From contig NZ_WHNP01000024.1 of the NCBI RefSeq assembly GCF_009362735.1, forward strand, positions 62,001 to 126,000: a stretch of 64,000 bases of DNA, read 5' to 3'. The notes below the pieces were generated by a model, which ran no database searches, was not told where the DNA came from, and saw nothing but the letters and a program-made list of their open reading frames with translations. Positions 1 to 7,819 of the stretch are shown piece after piece. The translations under genes were made by a program, and so were the position numbers. How positions within the stretch are numbered: the stretch's first letter is position 1; every line of letters begins with the position of its first letter. The DNA is from Paraburkholderia franconis. Its GTDB lineage: Bacteria; Pseudomonadota; Gammaproteobacteria; Burkholderiales; Burkholderiaceae.

Positions 1-550
1 CGCGAATCGCCTCCTGCTCGTTGTACTTGCGCGGGTTCATCACGAACTGATACGACAGCCAGTACGTCGCGATCACGCCGATGTTGGTCGCGATCACCTT
101 GATCTCGTCGGGCGTCGCGACCATTTCGCCGTCGGCGACGAGCTGCTCGCAGAACTGGCTCGCAAAACGCACCTTGTGGCTGATGATCTGCTTGAAGTGC
201 GTTTCCAGCGTGCGGTTGCGCGCGAGCAGATCGTTCAGGTCGCGATACAGGAAGCGGTAGCGCCACGTGAAATCGACCATGTACTGCAGATACGACCACA
301 TTTCGTCGATGGTCGCGCGATGGTCTTCCGGAAAACGCAGACGCTTTTCGATCTCCTGCTCGAACTGGCTGAAGATGCTGTTGATGATGTCGTCCTTGTT
401 GCGGAAGTGGTAGTACAGGTTGCCTGGACTGATTTCCATTTCCTCGGCGATCGTCGTCGTCGTGACGTTCGGCTCGCCGATCTCGTTGAAGAGCTTCAAC
501 GACAGTTCGAGAATCCGTTCGCGCGTGCGGCGGGGAGGTTTGGCTTCCAT
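1..550 (-). CDS. TetR/AcrR family transcriptional regulator (partial, C-terminus outside window)
   Basis: Read leftward from an ATG at 550; 183 codons are visible and the frame is still open at base 1, so the C-terminus is missing. Residues about 8-55 form a TetR-type helix-turn-helix, including the hallmark NLYYHFRNKDDI at 44-55. The rest is the start of the helical ligand-binding domain (aromatic-rich segment around residues 75-105). Such proteins are cytosolic repressors released from DNA by a small ligand. A TATAAT -10 box lies on the same strand about 95 bases upstream, bracketed by GAACG/CGTTC arms, which suggests autorepression. The ligand and targets cannot be deduced. Family call is secure; function beyond that is unknown. 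Confidence 0.93.
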   Translation of the reverse strand, partial: MEAKPPRRTRERILELSLKLFNEIGEPNVTTTTIAEEMEISPGNLYYHFRNKDDIINSIFSQFEQEIEKRLRFPEDHRATIDEMWSYLQYMVDFTWRYRFLYRDLNDLLARNRTLETHFKQIISHKVRFASQFCEQLVADGEMVATPDEIKVIATNIGVIATYWLSYQFVMNPRKYNEQEAIR

Positions 551-640
551 ATCGTCCGGCCCTGGTTATCGGGCGGCCTCGATGCCTCGTGCTACGGCAT
601 GCTCCTGCGCCCGGTCTGGTTGGCTGTTTTTGAGACTATC

Positions 641-663
641 GAACGATTATAAACCGACCGTTC
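641..663 (-). promoter_or_regulatory. Putative TetR promoter with operator bracketing the -10 box
   Basis: On the minus strand a perfect TATAAT (651 to 646) lies between inverted arms GAACG (641-645) and CGTTC (659-663). A weak -35 (TTCTGG, 674-669) is 17 bases upstream. Arms that straddle a -10 box are typical of an autorepressor site. The box is seen directly; the operator role is inferred. Confidence 0.5.
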
Positions 664-746
664 TATCCCCAGAACGCGCGCTTCTGTATGGCGCGGATGC
701 GGCGGCGATGATGGACTCGTAAAGACTCGGGACGTGCGTGCGCCGG

Positions 747-1331
747 CTAGCGCCCGTATCCGAACCACCCGCCGACCCAGTGGACGACGAGCGGTCCGAC
801 GATCAGCGCCCAGGTCATCACGCACATGAAGAGCGCGACCATCACGGCCGCGCTGCCGAGATCCTTCGCGCGCCGCGACAGTTCGTGGCGCTCGAGCGAG
901 ATGCGGTCGATGGCCGCTTCGACGCTCGAATTGAGCAGCTCGACGATCAGCACGAGGAACACGGAGCCAAGCAGCAGCACGCGCGACACAGGCTCGACGG
1001 GCACGACGATACCGCACGGCACGAGAATCGCCGCGAGCGTCAGTTCCTGGCGAAACGCGCTTTCCTCGCGGATCGCGACACGAAAGCCCGCGAACGAGTT
1101 CTTCATCGCGTGCCATGCGCGCGTGACGCCGCGATTGCCTTTGTACGGGTTGAACGGCAGCGGCGCGAGGGGATCGTCGGGGCCGAGCGGCTCGTGCGGA
1201 TCATGCGCCTCGGCGCGGGTGTCGCCGTGGACGTCTGCACCGGCTTCGGCTTCGATGTCGGTCTCGATCAGCGTGTCGTCCTCGGAAGGCGCGGAATCGC
1301 GCGATATCGACTTGCGCGTCGTGGATGTCAT
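747..1331 (-). CDS. dgkA: Diacylglycerol kinase (DgkA family)
   Basis: Integral inner-membrane enzyme that phosphorylates diacylglycerol to phosphatidic acid with ATP. From the ATG at 1331 the product is 194 residues. The first ~60 are acidic and low-complexity; residues about 65-194 form the DgkA domain with three membrane segments and the family signature ELLNSSVEAAIDR at about 131-143. An in-frame ATG at 1532 would add 67 residues of low-complexity sequence; no convincing ribosome site precedes either start, so the shorter form is preferred on family length. It lies downstream of, and in the same direction as, the glycosyltransferase and metallophosphoesterase genes, which suggests a joint role in diacylglycerol turnover. 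Start uncertain, family secure. Confidence 0.9.
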   Translation of the reverse strand: MTSTTRKSISRDSAPSEDDTLIETDIEAEAGADVHGDTRAEAHDPHEPLGPDDPLAPLPFNPYKGNRGVTRAWHAMKNSFAGFRVAIREESAFRQELTLAAILVPCGIVVPVEPVSRVLLLGSVFLVLIVELLNSSVEAAIDRISLERHELSRRAKDLGSAAVMVALFMCVMTWALIVGPLVVHWVGGWFGYGR

Positions 1332-1601
1332 GGGAGATGGCTTGCGTGCTGGACCAGGTTGAGTGCGTCCAGCATAGCGCGACTGCGGCGCGCCGTCGTC
1401 ATGCCGTTCGTGCACATCGCCGAAAGGTTCGCCGTCCGGCTCGACGGCCGGACCGGCGTCGGACGCGATGGCTTCGGCGTCGCGCAGCGATTCCTGCGGG
1501 GCGCGCAATGCGTTCGATTGTCTCGTTTGCATGGGCGTGGCGGGAAGTAAGGGCGCTCGCGCGTCGGGCAGTGTGCTTCGGATACGCGCTTCGGATACAC
1601 C

Positions 1602-2633
1602 TTACGCGGCGGCGTTTTCCTCGCTGTAGGCGGCGCGCGGCAACGGTTTCAGATGCGCGGCGAACTGTTCGGAGGCGGCCGTCCACGAGAAGCGCTCGGC
1701 CCATTCGCGCGCGCGGCTGCGCTCGATCTTCAGCGCTTCGAGACACGCTTCGCGCAGATCTTCGTGCATCGCGCCCGCGCCGCCGTCGCCGAGCACGTCG
1801 ATGGGGCCCGTCACGGGATACGCGGCGACGGGCGTGCCGCACGCGAGCGCTTCGAGCAGCACGAGACCGAACGTGTCAGTGCGGCTCGGGAACACGAATA
1901 CGTCGGCGGCCGCATAGACCTTCGCGAGTTCGGCTTGCGTCAGCACGCCGAGATAGTTGACGGCCGGATAGCGCGACTTGAGTTCGGCGAGTGCCGGGCC
2001 TTCGCCCGCGACCCATTTCGAGCCGGGCAGATCGAGCTTCAGAAATGCTTCGACGTTCTTCTCGACGGCGACGCGTCCCACGTACAAAAAGATCGGCCGC
2101 GCGGTGTTCAGCACCTTCGAGTCCATCATATGAAAGATGTCGAGATCGACGCCGCGCGTCCACAGCACCACGTTCGTGAAGCCGTATTTTTCGAGGTCCG
2201 CCTTCACGACGGGCGTCGGCGCCATCACGGACAGCGACGGCTTGTGGAACCAGTGCAGGAAGCGATACGTCCACGCGAGCGGAATGCCGAAACGCGCCTC
2301 CACGTACTCGGGAAAGCGCGTGTGATACGCGGTCGTGAACGGCAGCTTGTGCTCGATCGCATAAGCGCGCGCGGCGAGTCCGAGCGGGCCTTCCGTCGCG
2401 ATGTGCAACGCGTCCGGCTGGAATGCGTCGATGCGCTCGCGCAGATGGCGCTTCGGCAGCAGCGACAGGCGGATCTCGGGGTACGTCGGGCACGGAATCG
2501 TCTTGAACTCGAGCGGCGTCAGCAGATCGACCTTGTGGCCGATCTCTGTCAATTCGCGCGTGGTGTTCTTCAGCGTGCGGACGACGCCGTTGACCTGCGG
2601 CTCCCACGCATCGGTGACGATCATGATCTTCAT
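1602..2633 (-). CDS. GT4-family glycosyltransferase (Agt/SQD2/MgtA-like)
   Basis: A 343-residue retaining glycosyltransferase with two Rossmann-like domains. The N-terminal MKIMIVTDAWEPQVNGVVRT and the mid-protein FLYVGRVAVEKN are typical of the GT4 branch holding plant SQD2, bacterial MgtA and the diacylglycerol glycosyltransferase Agt. The C-terminal nucleotide-sugar site reads SRTDTFGLVLLEALACGTP, with Asp replacing the first Glu of the usual EX7E motif. The chosen ATG (2633) has GAGAGG nine bases upstream. An alternative ATG at 2672 overlaps the stop of the upstream gene (ATGA) and would add 13 residues. Adjacency to a PlcP/LpxH-like phosphoesterase and dgkA suggests that it glycosylates diacylglycerol; the sugar donor is unknown. 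Confidence 0.9.
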   Translation of the reverse strand: MKIMIVTDAWEPQVNGVVRTLKNTTRELTEIGHKVDLLTPLEFKTIPCPTYPEIRLSLLPKRHLRERIDAFQPDALHIATEGPLGLAARAYAIEHKLPFTTAYHTRFPEYVEARFGIPLAWTYRFLHWFHKPSLSVMAPTPVVKADLEKYGFTNVVLWTRGVDLDIFHMMDSKVLNTARPIFLYVGRVAVEKNVEAFLKLDLPGSKWVAGEGPALAELKSRYPAVNYLGVLTQAELAKVYAAADVFVFPSRTDTFGLVLLEALACGTPVAAYPVTGPIDVLGDGGAGAMHEDLREACLEALKIERSRAREWAERFSWTAASEQFAAHLKPLPRAAYSEENAAA

Positions 2634-2668
2634 GCGGTTGGCCCTCTCGTAGTGGTGGTTGTGTGCGG

Positions 2669-3610
2669 TCATGCCGTCGCGCGGGCCTTCGACGCGGTCG
2701 CTTGCGGAGAGCGGATCACCGTCCAGTAGATCACTTTCAGTTCGCCCTCGTACGTCTCGACAAGCGCCGACAGGCTCTCGACCCAGTCGCCGTCGTTGCA
2801 GTACAGCACGCCGTCGATCTCGCGGATCTCGGCCTTGTGGATGTGCCCGCAGACGACGCCGTCGCAGCCGCGGCGGCGCGCTTCGTCGGTCATCACGCGC
2901 TCGAACGACGAGATGAAGTTGACGGCGTTCTTCACCTGATGCTTCAGGTACTGCGACAACGACCAGTACTGGAAGCCGAGCTTGCTGCGGATGCGGTTGA
3001 ACCAGCGGTTCAGCACGAGGATCAGCGTATAGAGCGTGTCACCGAGATACGCGAGCCACTTCGCGTGCTGGATCACGCCGTCGAACAGATCGCCGTGCAC
3101 GATCCACAGCCGCTTGCCCGTGAGCGTCGTGTGAAACGCTTCGCCGCGCACGTGGATGTCGCCGAATGCGAGGTCGCAGAACTGGCGCGCCGCTTCGTCG
3201 TGATTGCCGGGGATGTAGACCACCTGCGTGCCCTTGCGCGCCTTGCGCAGCACCTTCTGCACGACGTCGTTGTGCGCCTGCGGCCAGTACCAGCCCTTCT
3301 TCAGTTGCCAGCCGTCGATGATGTCGCCGACGAGGTACAGATACTCCGATTCGTTGTGCCGCAGGAAATCGAGCAGATACGTCGCCTGGCATCCGCCCGA
3401 GCCGAGGTGAATGTCGGAGAGCCAAATCGTGCGATAGCGATGCGAGTTCTCGTGATCGTCATCGTGATGGCTTTCGGAGGGCGAAGGCGGTATCGGCGGA
3501 TGCGGAATCGTCGGCAGGGTTGCGGAGGGGGAGCGGGGCCCGAAAGCGACGGGATCGACGCTCGGGCCAGTCTGGCGGAAGAGGGAAGTCGCGGACGTGT
3601 TGTTGTCCAT
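2669..3610 (-). CDS. Metallophosphoesterase of the LpxH/PlcP type (annotated widely as UDP-2,3-diacylglucosamine diphosphatase)
   Basis: A 313-residue calcineurin-fold phosphoesterase. The first ~57 residues are Pro/Ser/His-rich and probably disordered. The catalytic core shows all metal motifs in order: SDIHLG (about 65-70), GDIID (about 95-99), GNHDE (about 136-140), HGDLFD (about 172-177) and CGHIHKAE (about 255-262). The segment WYWPQAHNDVVQKVLRKARKG resembles the rhizobial and marine phospholipase C PlcP, which releases diacylglycerol from phospholipids during phosphate starvation. LpxH function in lipid A synthesis is the conventional alternative. It is the first gene of the leftward cassette and shares an ATGA overlap with an alternative start of the glycosyltransferase. 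A Pho-box-like repeat lies 45 bases upstream of its ATG. Confidence 0.88.
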   Translation of the reverse strand: MDNNTSATSLFRQTGPSVDPVAFGPRSPSATLPTIPHPPIPPSPSESHHDDDHENSHRYRTIWLSDIHLGSGGCQATYLLDFLRHNESEYLYLVGDIIDGWQLKKGWYWPQAHNDVVQKVLRKARKGTQVVYIPGNHDEAARQFCDLAFGDIHVRGEAFHTTLTGKRLWIVHGDLFDGVIQHAKWLAYLGDTLYTLILVLNRWFNRIRSKLGFQYWSLSQYLKHQVKNAVNFISSFERVMTDEARRRGCDGVVCGHIHKAEIREIDGVLYCNDGDWVESLSALVETYEGELKVIYWTVIRSPQATASKARATA

Positions 3611-3654
3611 GGCTCACGCGTCGAGTTGCAGTACCCGCATTCCGCCATCGCCGC

Positions 3655-3672
3655 ATGACGAAGCCGTGACAT
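3655..3672 (-). promoter_or_regulatory. Pho-box-like direct repeat upstream of the phosphoesterase gene
   Basis: On the minus strand the sequence reads ATGTCAC-GGCT-TCGTCAT, two imperfect 7-mers separated by four bases. This has the 11-base period of the PhoB consensus CTGTCAT-N4-CTGTCAT; each half matches 5 of 7 positions. It lies 45 bases before the ATG at 3610. PhoB control is inferred, not shown. Confidence 0.45.
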
Positions 3673-3818
3673 TCACGAGAAGTTCTTATTACGTATCGCG
3701 ATGTGTCGGCTGGGTGCAACGCAACAAGCCATGCAGGAAGGCTGCGGATGCGCGATCGCGCCTCGGGAAAGCCCTGGCCGCCTGTGTCTTGTGCTGATGT
3801 AATCGATTGCATATTCTC

Positions 3819-3830
3819 TGAAACGTTTCA
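3819..3830. promoter_or_regulatory. LacI-family operator upstream of its regulator gene
   Basis: Perfect 12-base palindrome TGAAACGTTTCA with the central CG step usual for LacI/GalR-family sites, 72 bases before the regulator start. The 15-mer AAACGTTTCAATCTC (3821-3835) recurs at 4958-4972, just after the regulator gene. Binding by the adjacent regulator is inferred. Confidence 0.7.
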
Positions 3831-3902
3831 ATCTCTGCGCACGACCAGAACACAAGATCAACGGTTCGACGAACCGGACATCGATCAAGGGGCTGACGAA
3901 AC

Positions 3903-4958
3903 ATGGGCGTATCCGAGCGGCTTTTGCCGACACTGCGCGACGTGGCCAATGCCGCCGAGGTCTCGGTAGGCACGGCGTCGAAAGTGTTGTCGGGCGTGCC
4001 GGGCGTCAGCGAAGCGCGCGCGCAGCGCGTGTGGGACGCGGCGCGCCGGCTCGGCTATCGCCGCAACGGCATCGCCGCCGACTTGCGGCGCGGCAGGCCC
4101 AGTTCGATCGGCTTCGTGCTGCCCGATCTCACCAATCAGTTCTTCGTCGACATTGCGCGCGCGCTGGAAAACCGCGCGCTCGAGCACGGCTACCGCCTGA
4201 TCATGGCGCACGCGGACGAAGACCCCGAGCGCGAAATGGAGCGCATCCGCTTCGTGATGTCGCGCCAGGTGGCGGGCATGATCATCATTCCGTGCCGCGG
4301 CTATGAGCACGCGATCGAAGAAGTGCGCGAGTGCAATGTGCCGCTCGTGATGGCCGACCGCGTCGACGATTCCTTTCCCGCCGATACCGTGACGACGGAC
4401 AGCCACGCGGCGTCGTTCGACGGCACCGAGCATCTGATCGGGCTCGGCCACAAGCGCATCGCGTTTCTCGTCAACACGCTCGAGCTCGTGAACTCGCGCG
4501 AGCGTGCGGACGGCTATATCGACGCGATGAAGCGCGCGGGACTCGACGCTCATATACGCGTCGTCGAATGCGGAATGACGGCGGCGGAGATTCATGCATC
4601 GACGCTCGAAGTGCTGTCGAATGCCGTGCGCCCTACGGCGCTCTTCGCGGGCGGCAACGTGACGACGCTGGGCGCGTTGCGCGCGATCCGCGACGCCGAT
4701 CTGCGCCTGCCCGAGGACATCTCGCTGCTGTCGTTCGACGACGCGCCGTGGATGTCGGTGCTGCGTCCGTATCTAAGTTCGATCCGTCAGCCGGTGGAGG
4801 CGATCGGCCATGCGATCTGGCAGCTGATGCTCAAGCTGCTGAACGGCGAGCGCAATGCGCCCGTGCATCTGAGCTTCAAGGCCGAACTGCTGGTGCGCGA
4901 GAGCACGGCGCCCGTGCCCGTCGAGCAGTCGGAATTCGAGGAGACCCGAAGCAATTAA
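3903..4958 (+). CDS. LacI/GalR family transcriptional regulator
   Basis: A 351-residue repressor-type protein. The N-terminal LacI helix-turn-helix (about residues 9-32, TLRDVANAAEVSVGTASKVLSG) is followed by the hinge helix, and from about residue 67 by a type-1 periplasmic-binding-protein-like effector domain (SIGFVLPDLTNQFF near its start). It directly precedes a sugar-type ABC transporter operon and is flanked by two near-identical palindromic sites, one before itself and one before the transporter. The simplest reading is autoregulation plus control of uptake of a sugar or polyol. The effector is not evident. ATG at 3903 gives the family length. Confidence 0.94.
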   Translation: MGVSERLLPTLRDVANAAEVSVGTASKVLSGVPGVSEARAQRVWDAARRLGYRRNGIAADLRRGRPSSIGFVLPDLTNQFFVDIARALENRALEHGYRLIMAHADEDPEREMERIRFVMSRQVAGMIIIPCRGYEHAIEEVRECNVPLVMADRVDDSFPADTVTTDSHAASFDGTEHLIGLGHKRIAFLVNTLELVNSRERADGYIDAMKRAGLDAHIRVVECGMTAAEIHASTLEVLSNAVRPTALFAGGNVTTLGALRAIRDADLRLPEDISLLSFDDAPWMSVLRPYLSSIRQPVEAIGHAIWQLMLKLLNGERNAPVHLSFKAELLVRESTAPVPVEQSEFEETRSN

Positions 4959-4972
4959 AACGTTTCAATCTC
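4957..4972. promoter_or_regulatory. Second LacI-family operator, before the ABC transporter genes
   Basis: AAAACGTTTCAATCTC begins two bases before the end of the regulator stop codon region and repeats the first operator over 15 bases (AAACGTTTCAATCTC). One palindrome arm differs (AAAACGTTTCA against GAAACGTTTC). It lies 172 bases before the binding-protein start and probably regulates the transporter operon. Confidence 0.65.
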
Positions 4973-4989
4973 GGTAGGGCAGACCGAAA

Positions 4990-5013
4990 CAGTAACAGCA
5001 GCAGTAACAGCAG
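4990..5013. repeat. Two-copy 12-bp tandem repeat
   Basis: CAGTAACAGCAG occurs twice in direct tandem (4990-5001 and 5002-5013), followed by further CAG-rich sequence, in the leader between the second operator and the binding-protein gene. No function is apparent. Confidence 0.7.
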
Positions 5014-5143
5014 CAGAGCAGCGGAGCAGGAGAAGGAGACGCACAAACCGCGCATCACGTAATGCGCAATGACAGCAACTTCCTTGCATGGGACGGGAGC
5101 AAGGCGCGAAAGCGCCAAACTCCGGATCGACAGGAGACACAAG

Positions 5144-6100
5144 ATGAACCGCAATCGCCGTCTGATTACTGGCGCGCTCGTTTCGGCGCCTTTCGCCGGG
5201 ATGTTGATCAAAGCCGGCTATGTGCACGCGCAGGGCAAGAAGTATCGCTTCGGTTTTTCGCAGGTGACGACCGTCGAGCCGTGGCGCGTCCAGTTCAACA
5301 AGGACATGAAGGCCGAGGCGGCGAAGCATCCGAACGTCGAGCTCGTCATCGCCGATGCAAACGATCGCACCGACAAGCAGAACGCCGACATGGAGAACTT
5401 CATCGCGCAGAAGATGGACGTGATCTTCATCTCGCCGAAGGAGTCGGCGGGGCTTACGGGCGTCGTCGAGAAGGCGTTCAAGGCGGGCATTCCCGTGTTC
5501 GTGCTCGACCGCGAGGTGAACGGCGACCAGTACACGCAGTTCGTCGGCGGCGACAACGTGCTGATCGGCAAGGGCGCGGGCGAGTTCATCGTGAAGACGC
5601 AGGGCGGCGCGGGCAAGGCGAAAGGCAATATCGTCGAGGTGTGGGGCGGCTTCGGCACGCAGGCGTCGCACGACCGGCACGACGGCATGATGTCGTTCGT
5701 CGGCAAGGAGTCGGGGCTGAAGATCGTCGGGCAGCGCGTCGATTGCGACTGGAAGCAGGACAAGGCCTACGATTACATGAAGACCGTGCTGCGCGTGAAT
5801 CCGCAGGTCGATCTCGTGTTCGCGCACAACGATCCGATGGCGTATGGCGCGTATCTCGCCGCAAAGGACGCAGGGGTCGAAAAGAAGATCAAGTTCGTCG
5901 GCGCGGACGGGCTGCCGAACGAAGGCGCCGTATGGGTCGAAAAGGGCATTCTCACGGCGACGTTCGTCTATCCGACGCCGGGCGGCGAAGCGCTCCGCCA
6001 GGCGCTGAAGATGCTCGGCGGCGAAAAGATTCCGAAGAAGGTGATCATGCCGACGCAAGGCATCTTCGCCGACAACGCCAAGCAGTTCGTCGCGAGCTGA
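5144..6100 (+). CDS. Sugar ABC transporter periplasmic substrate-binding protein
   Basis: A 318-residue exported binding protein of the ribose/galactose cluster. Residues 1-30 form a signal peptide with paired arginines (NRNRRLITG), a hydrophobic core and likely cleavage after VHA. The mature part starts KKYRFGFSQ and has two alternating alpha/beta lobes typical of sugar-binding PBPs (VFVLDREV and AHNDPMAYGAYLA). It should deliver ligand to the ATPase and permease encoded immediately downstream. The ATG at 5144 is chosen because AGGAGA lies six to eight bases upstream; the frame also opens earlier at 5069 without a ribosome site. The ligand is unknown. The stop codon forms part of a three-copy 14-bp tandem repeat. 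Confidence 0.92.
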   Translation: MNRNRRLITGALVSAPFAGMLIKAGYVHAQGKKYRFGFSQVTTVEPWRVQFNKDMKAEAAKHPNVELVIADANDRTDKQNADMENFIAQKMDVIFISPKESAGLTGVVEKAFKAGIPVFVLDREVNGDQYTQFVGGDNVLIGKGAGEFIVKTQGGAGKAKGNIVEVWGGFGTQASHDRHDGMMSFVGKESGLKIVGQRVDCDWKQDKAYDYMKTVLRVNPQVDLVFAHNDPMAYGAYLAAKDAGVEKKIKFVGADGLPNEGAVWVEKGILTATFVYPTPGGEALRQALKMLGGEKIPKKVIMPTQGIFADNAKQFVAS

Positions 6101-6139
6101 GTCGGCGTAGATGAGTCGGCGTAAATGAGTCGGCGTGAA
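6098..6139. repeat. Three-copy 14-bp tandem repeat starting at a stop codon
   Basis: TGAGTCGGCGTAGA, TGAGTCGGCGTAAA and TGAGTCGGCGTGAA follow each other without gaps. The first TGA is the stop codon of the binding-protein gene. It probably arose by slippage; an effect on transporter mRNA is possible but not shown. Confidence 0.8.
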
Positions 6140-6225
6140 GCACGCGCAACGGTGGCCACGAACATTGCGCGTGCTCCATACGCCACTTCTCACGTCACTT
6201 CACACCACCCACGAAGAAGCAGCGG

Positions 6226-7800
6226 ATGGAATCCATGACGCCGACCGCAACCAGTCTCGATCCACCTCTCGCGCAGCAGCACGCTGCGGAGAGCGCGACG
6301 CCGCTCGTCGCCGCGACGCGCATTTCGATAGCGTTCAACGGCAGCCCCGCGCTCACCGACGTCGATTTCGACATCATGGCGGGCGAAGTGCATGCGCTCG
6401 TCGGCGAGAACGGCGCGGGCAAGTCGAGCCTGATGAAGATACTGGGCGGCCTGTATCTGCCCGATGCTGGCTCCATCGAAGTAGCCGGCGCGCGCACCGA
6501 TTTTAGAACCACGGCCGATGCGATGGATGCCGGGATTGCGATCATCCACCAGGAGCTGAATCTGGTGGACAGCCTTTCGGTCGTCGACAATCTCTTTCTC
6601 GGCAAGGAAATCACGACGCGCTTCGGCTTTCCCGATCATCGCGCGATGCGGGCCAAAGCGCGCGACGTGCTTGCGCAACTGCAATTCAGGCCGTCGCCGG
6701 ATGCGCTCGTGGGCGCGTTGCGGATCGGCGAAAAGCAGTTGATCGAGATCGCGAAGGCACTGCTCGCCGACGCGCGCGTGCTCATCATGGACGAGCCGAC
6801 CTCAGCGCTCTCCGACACTGAAACGCATGCGCTCGCGGTGCTCGTGCGCGCGTTGCGCGAGCGCGGCATGGGCATCGTGCTGATCAGCCATCGCCTGCAC
6901 GAAGTCTTCGATCTCGCCGATCGCGTGACCGTGCTGCGCGATGGCCGCCATATCGCGACGCTGCCGATGAGCCGCGTCGAATCGGCGGAACAGCTGGTGT
7001 CGATGATGATCGGCAAGAACTTCGTCGCGCCGCACCGCGAGTCCGGCGAAGTGCGCGCGGCCGCCGACACGATGGTCGCCGTGCGCGATCTCACGCTCTT
7101 TGGCGAACATCGGCCCGTGGTCGACGGCGTGTCGTTCGAGGTGCGGCGCCGCGAGGTGTTCGGTTTGTCGGGCCTGCTCGGCGCGGGCAAGACGGAGATT
7201 CTCGAAACGCTGTATGGCGTGTCGCCGTATCGCGTATCGGGTGCAATCGAGATCGGTCCCGGCAAGCGCGTGTTCAGGACGCCGGCGGAAGCCGTCGACG
7301 CGGGCGTCGCGTTCGTCACCGAAGATCGCAAGAAGGACGGGCTGATCGTCGATCAGTCGGTCGAGGCGAACTTCGTGCTGCCGAGTCTCGCGCACATCGA
7401 AGGCTTTCCGTTCTACCGGCCTCGCGCGATCGCGCGACGCGTGACCGCGCAGGCGAAAGCGTCGAACGTGAAGCACGGCGGCGCGTCGGAGCCCGTCGCG
7501 ACGCTCTCGGGCGGCAATCAGCAGAAACTCATCATCGGCAAGTGGCTGATGACGCAGCCCGCCATTCTGCTGCTCGACGAACCGACGCGCGGCGTCGACG
7601 TAGCCGCGAAGGCCGAAATCTATAGCCAGATCCTGCAGGCGGCGCGCAGCGGACTGACGGTGGTGGTCGCGAGTTCGGAGATCGACGAACTGATGCTGAT
7701 GTGCGACCGCATCCTCGTGCTGTGCGAAGGGCGCGCGCGAGGCGTGCTCGAACGCGAAGCGTTTTCCGCCGATGAACTCGTGAAGCTGGCATCGCCCTGA
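6226..7800 (+). CDS. Sugar ABC transporter ATP-binding protein (RbsA/MglA type, two ATPase domains)
   Basis: A 524-residue double ABC ATPase that should energise the adjacent permease. Domain 1 has Walker A GENGAGKS at 60-67, a signature-like segment LRIGEKQLIEIAKAL and Walker B LIMDEPTSAL. Domain 2 has GLLGAGKTE at about 314-322, a canonical LSGGNQQK signature and Walker B LLLDEPTRGVD. The degenerate first signature and second Walker A (no GKS) are usual in this family. It lies between the binding protein and permease on the same strand; the 125-base gap upstream contains the tandem repeat. An in-frame ATG three codons later (6235) is an alternative start. Confidence 0.95.
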   Translation: MESMTPTATSLDPPLAQQHAAESATPLVAATRISIAFNGSPALTDVDFDIMAGEVHALVGENGAGKSSLMKILGGLYLPDAGSIEVAGARTDFRTTADAMDAGIAIIHQELNLVDSLSVVDNLFLGKEITTRFGFPDHRAMRAKARDVLAQLQFRPSPDALVGALRIGEKQLIEIAKALLADARVLIMDEPTSALSDTETHALAVLVRALRERGMGIVLISHRLHEVFDLADRVTVLRDGRHIATLPMSRVESAEQLVSMMIGKNFVAPHRESGEVRAAADTMVAVRDLTLFGEHRPVVDGVSFEVRRREVFGLSGLLGAGKTEILETLYGVSPYRVSGAIEIGPGKRVFRTPAEAVDAGVAFVTEDRKKDGLIVDQSVEANFVLPSLAHIEGFPFYRPRAIARRVTAQAKASNVKHGGASEPVATLSGGNQQKLIIGKWLMTQPAILLLDEPTRGVDVAAKAEIYSQILQAARSGLTVVVASSEIDELMLMCDRILVLCEGRARGVLEREAFSADELVKLASP

Positions 7801-7819
7801 TGCCGATGGAGCCCCGAAC

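Noticed and set aside
1332..1532. N-terminal extension of diacylglycerol kinase
   Set aside because: Low-complexity residues outside the DgkA domain and no ribosome site; kept only as an alternative start.
4959..5143. CAG-rich repeat as a CRISPR or coding element
   Set aside because: Only two 12-base tandem copies without spacers; no CRISPR architecture and no coding potential.
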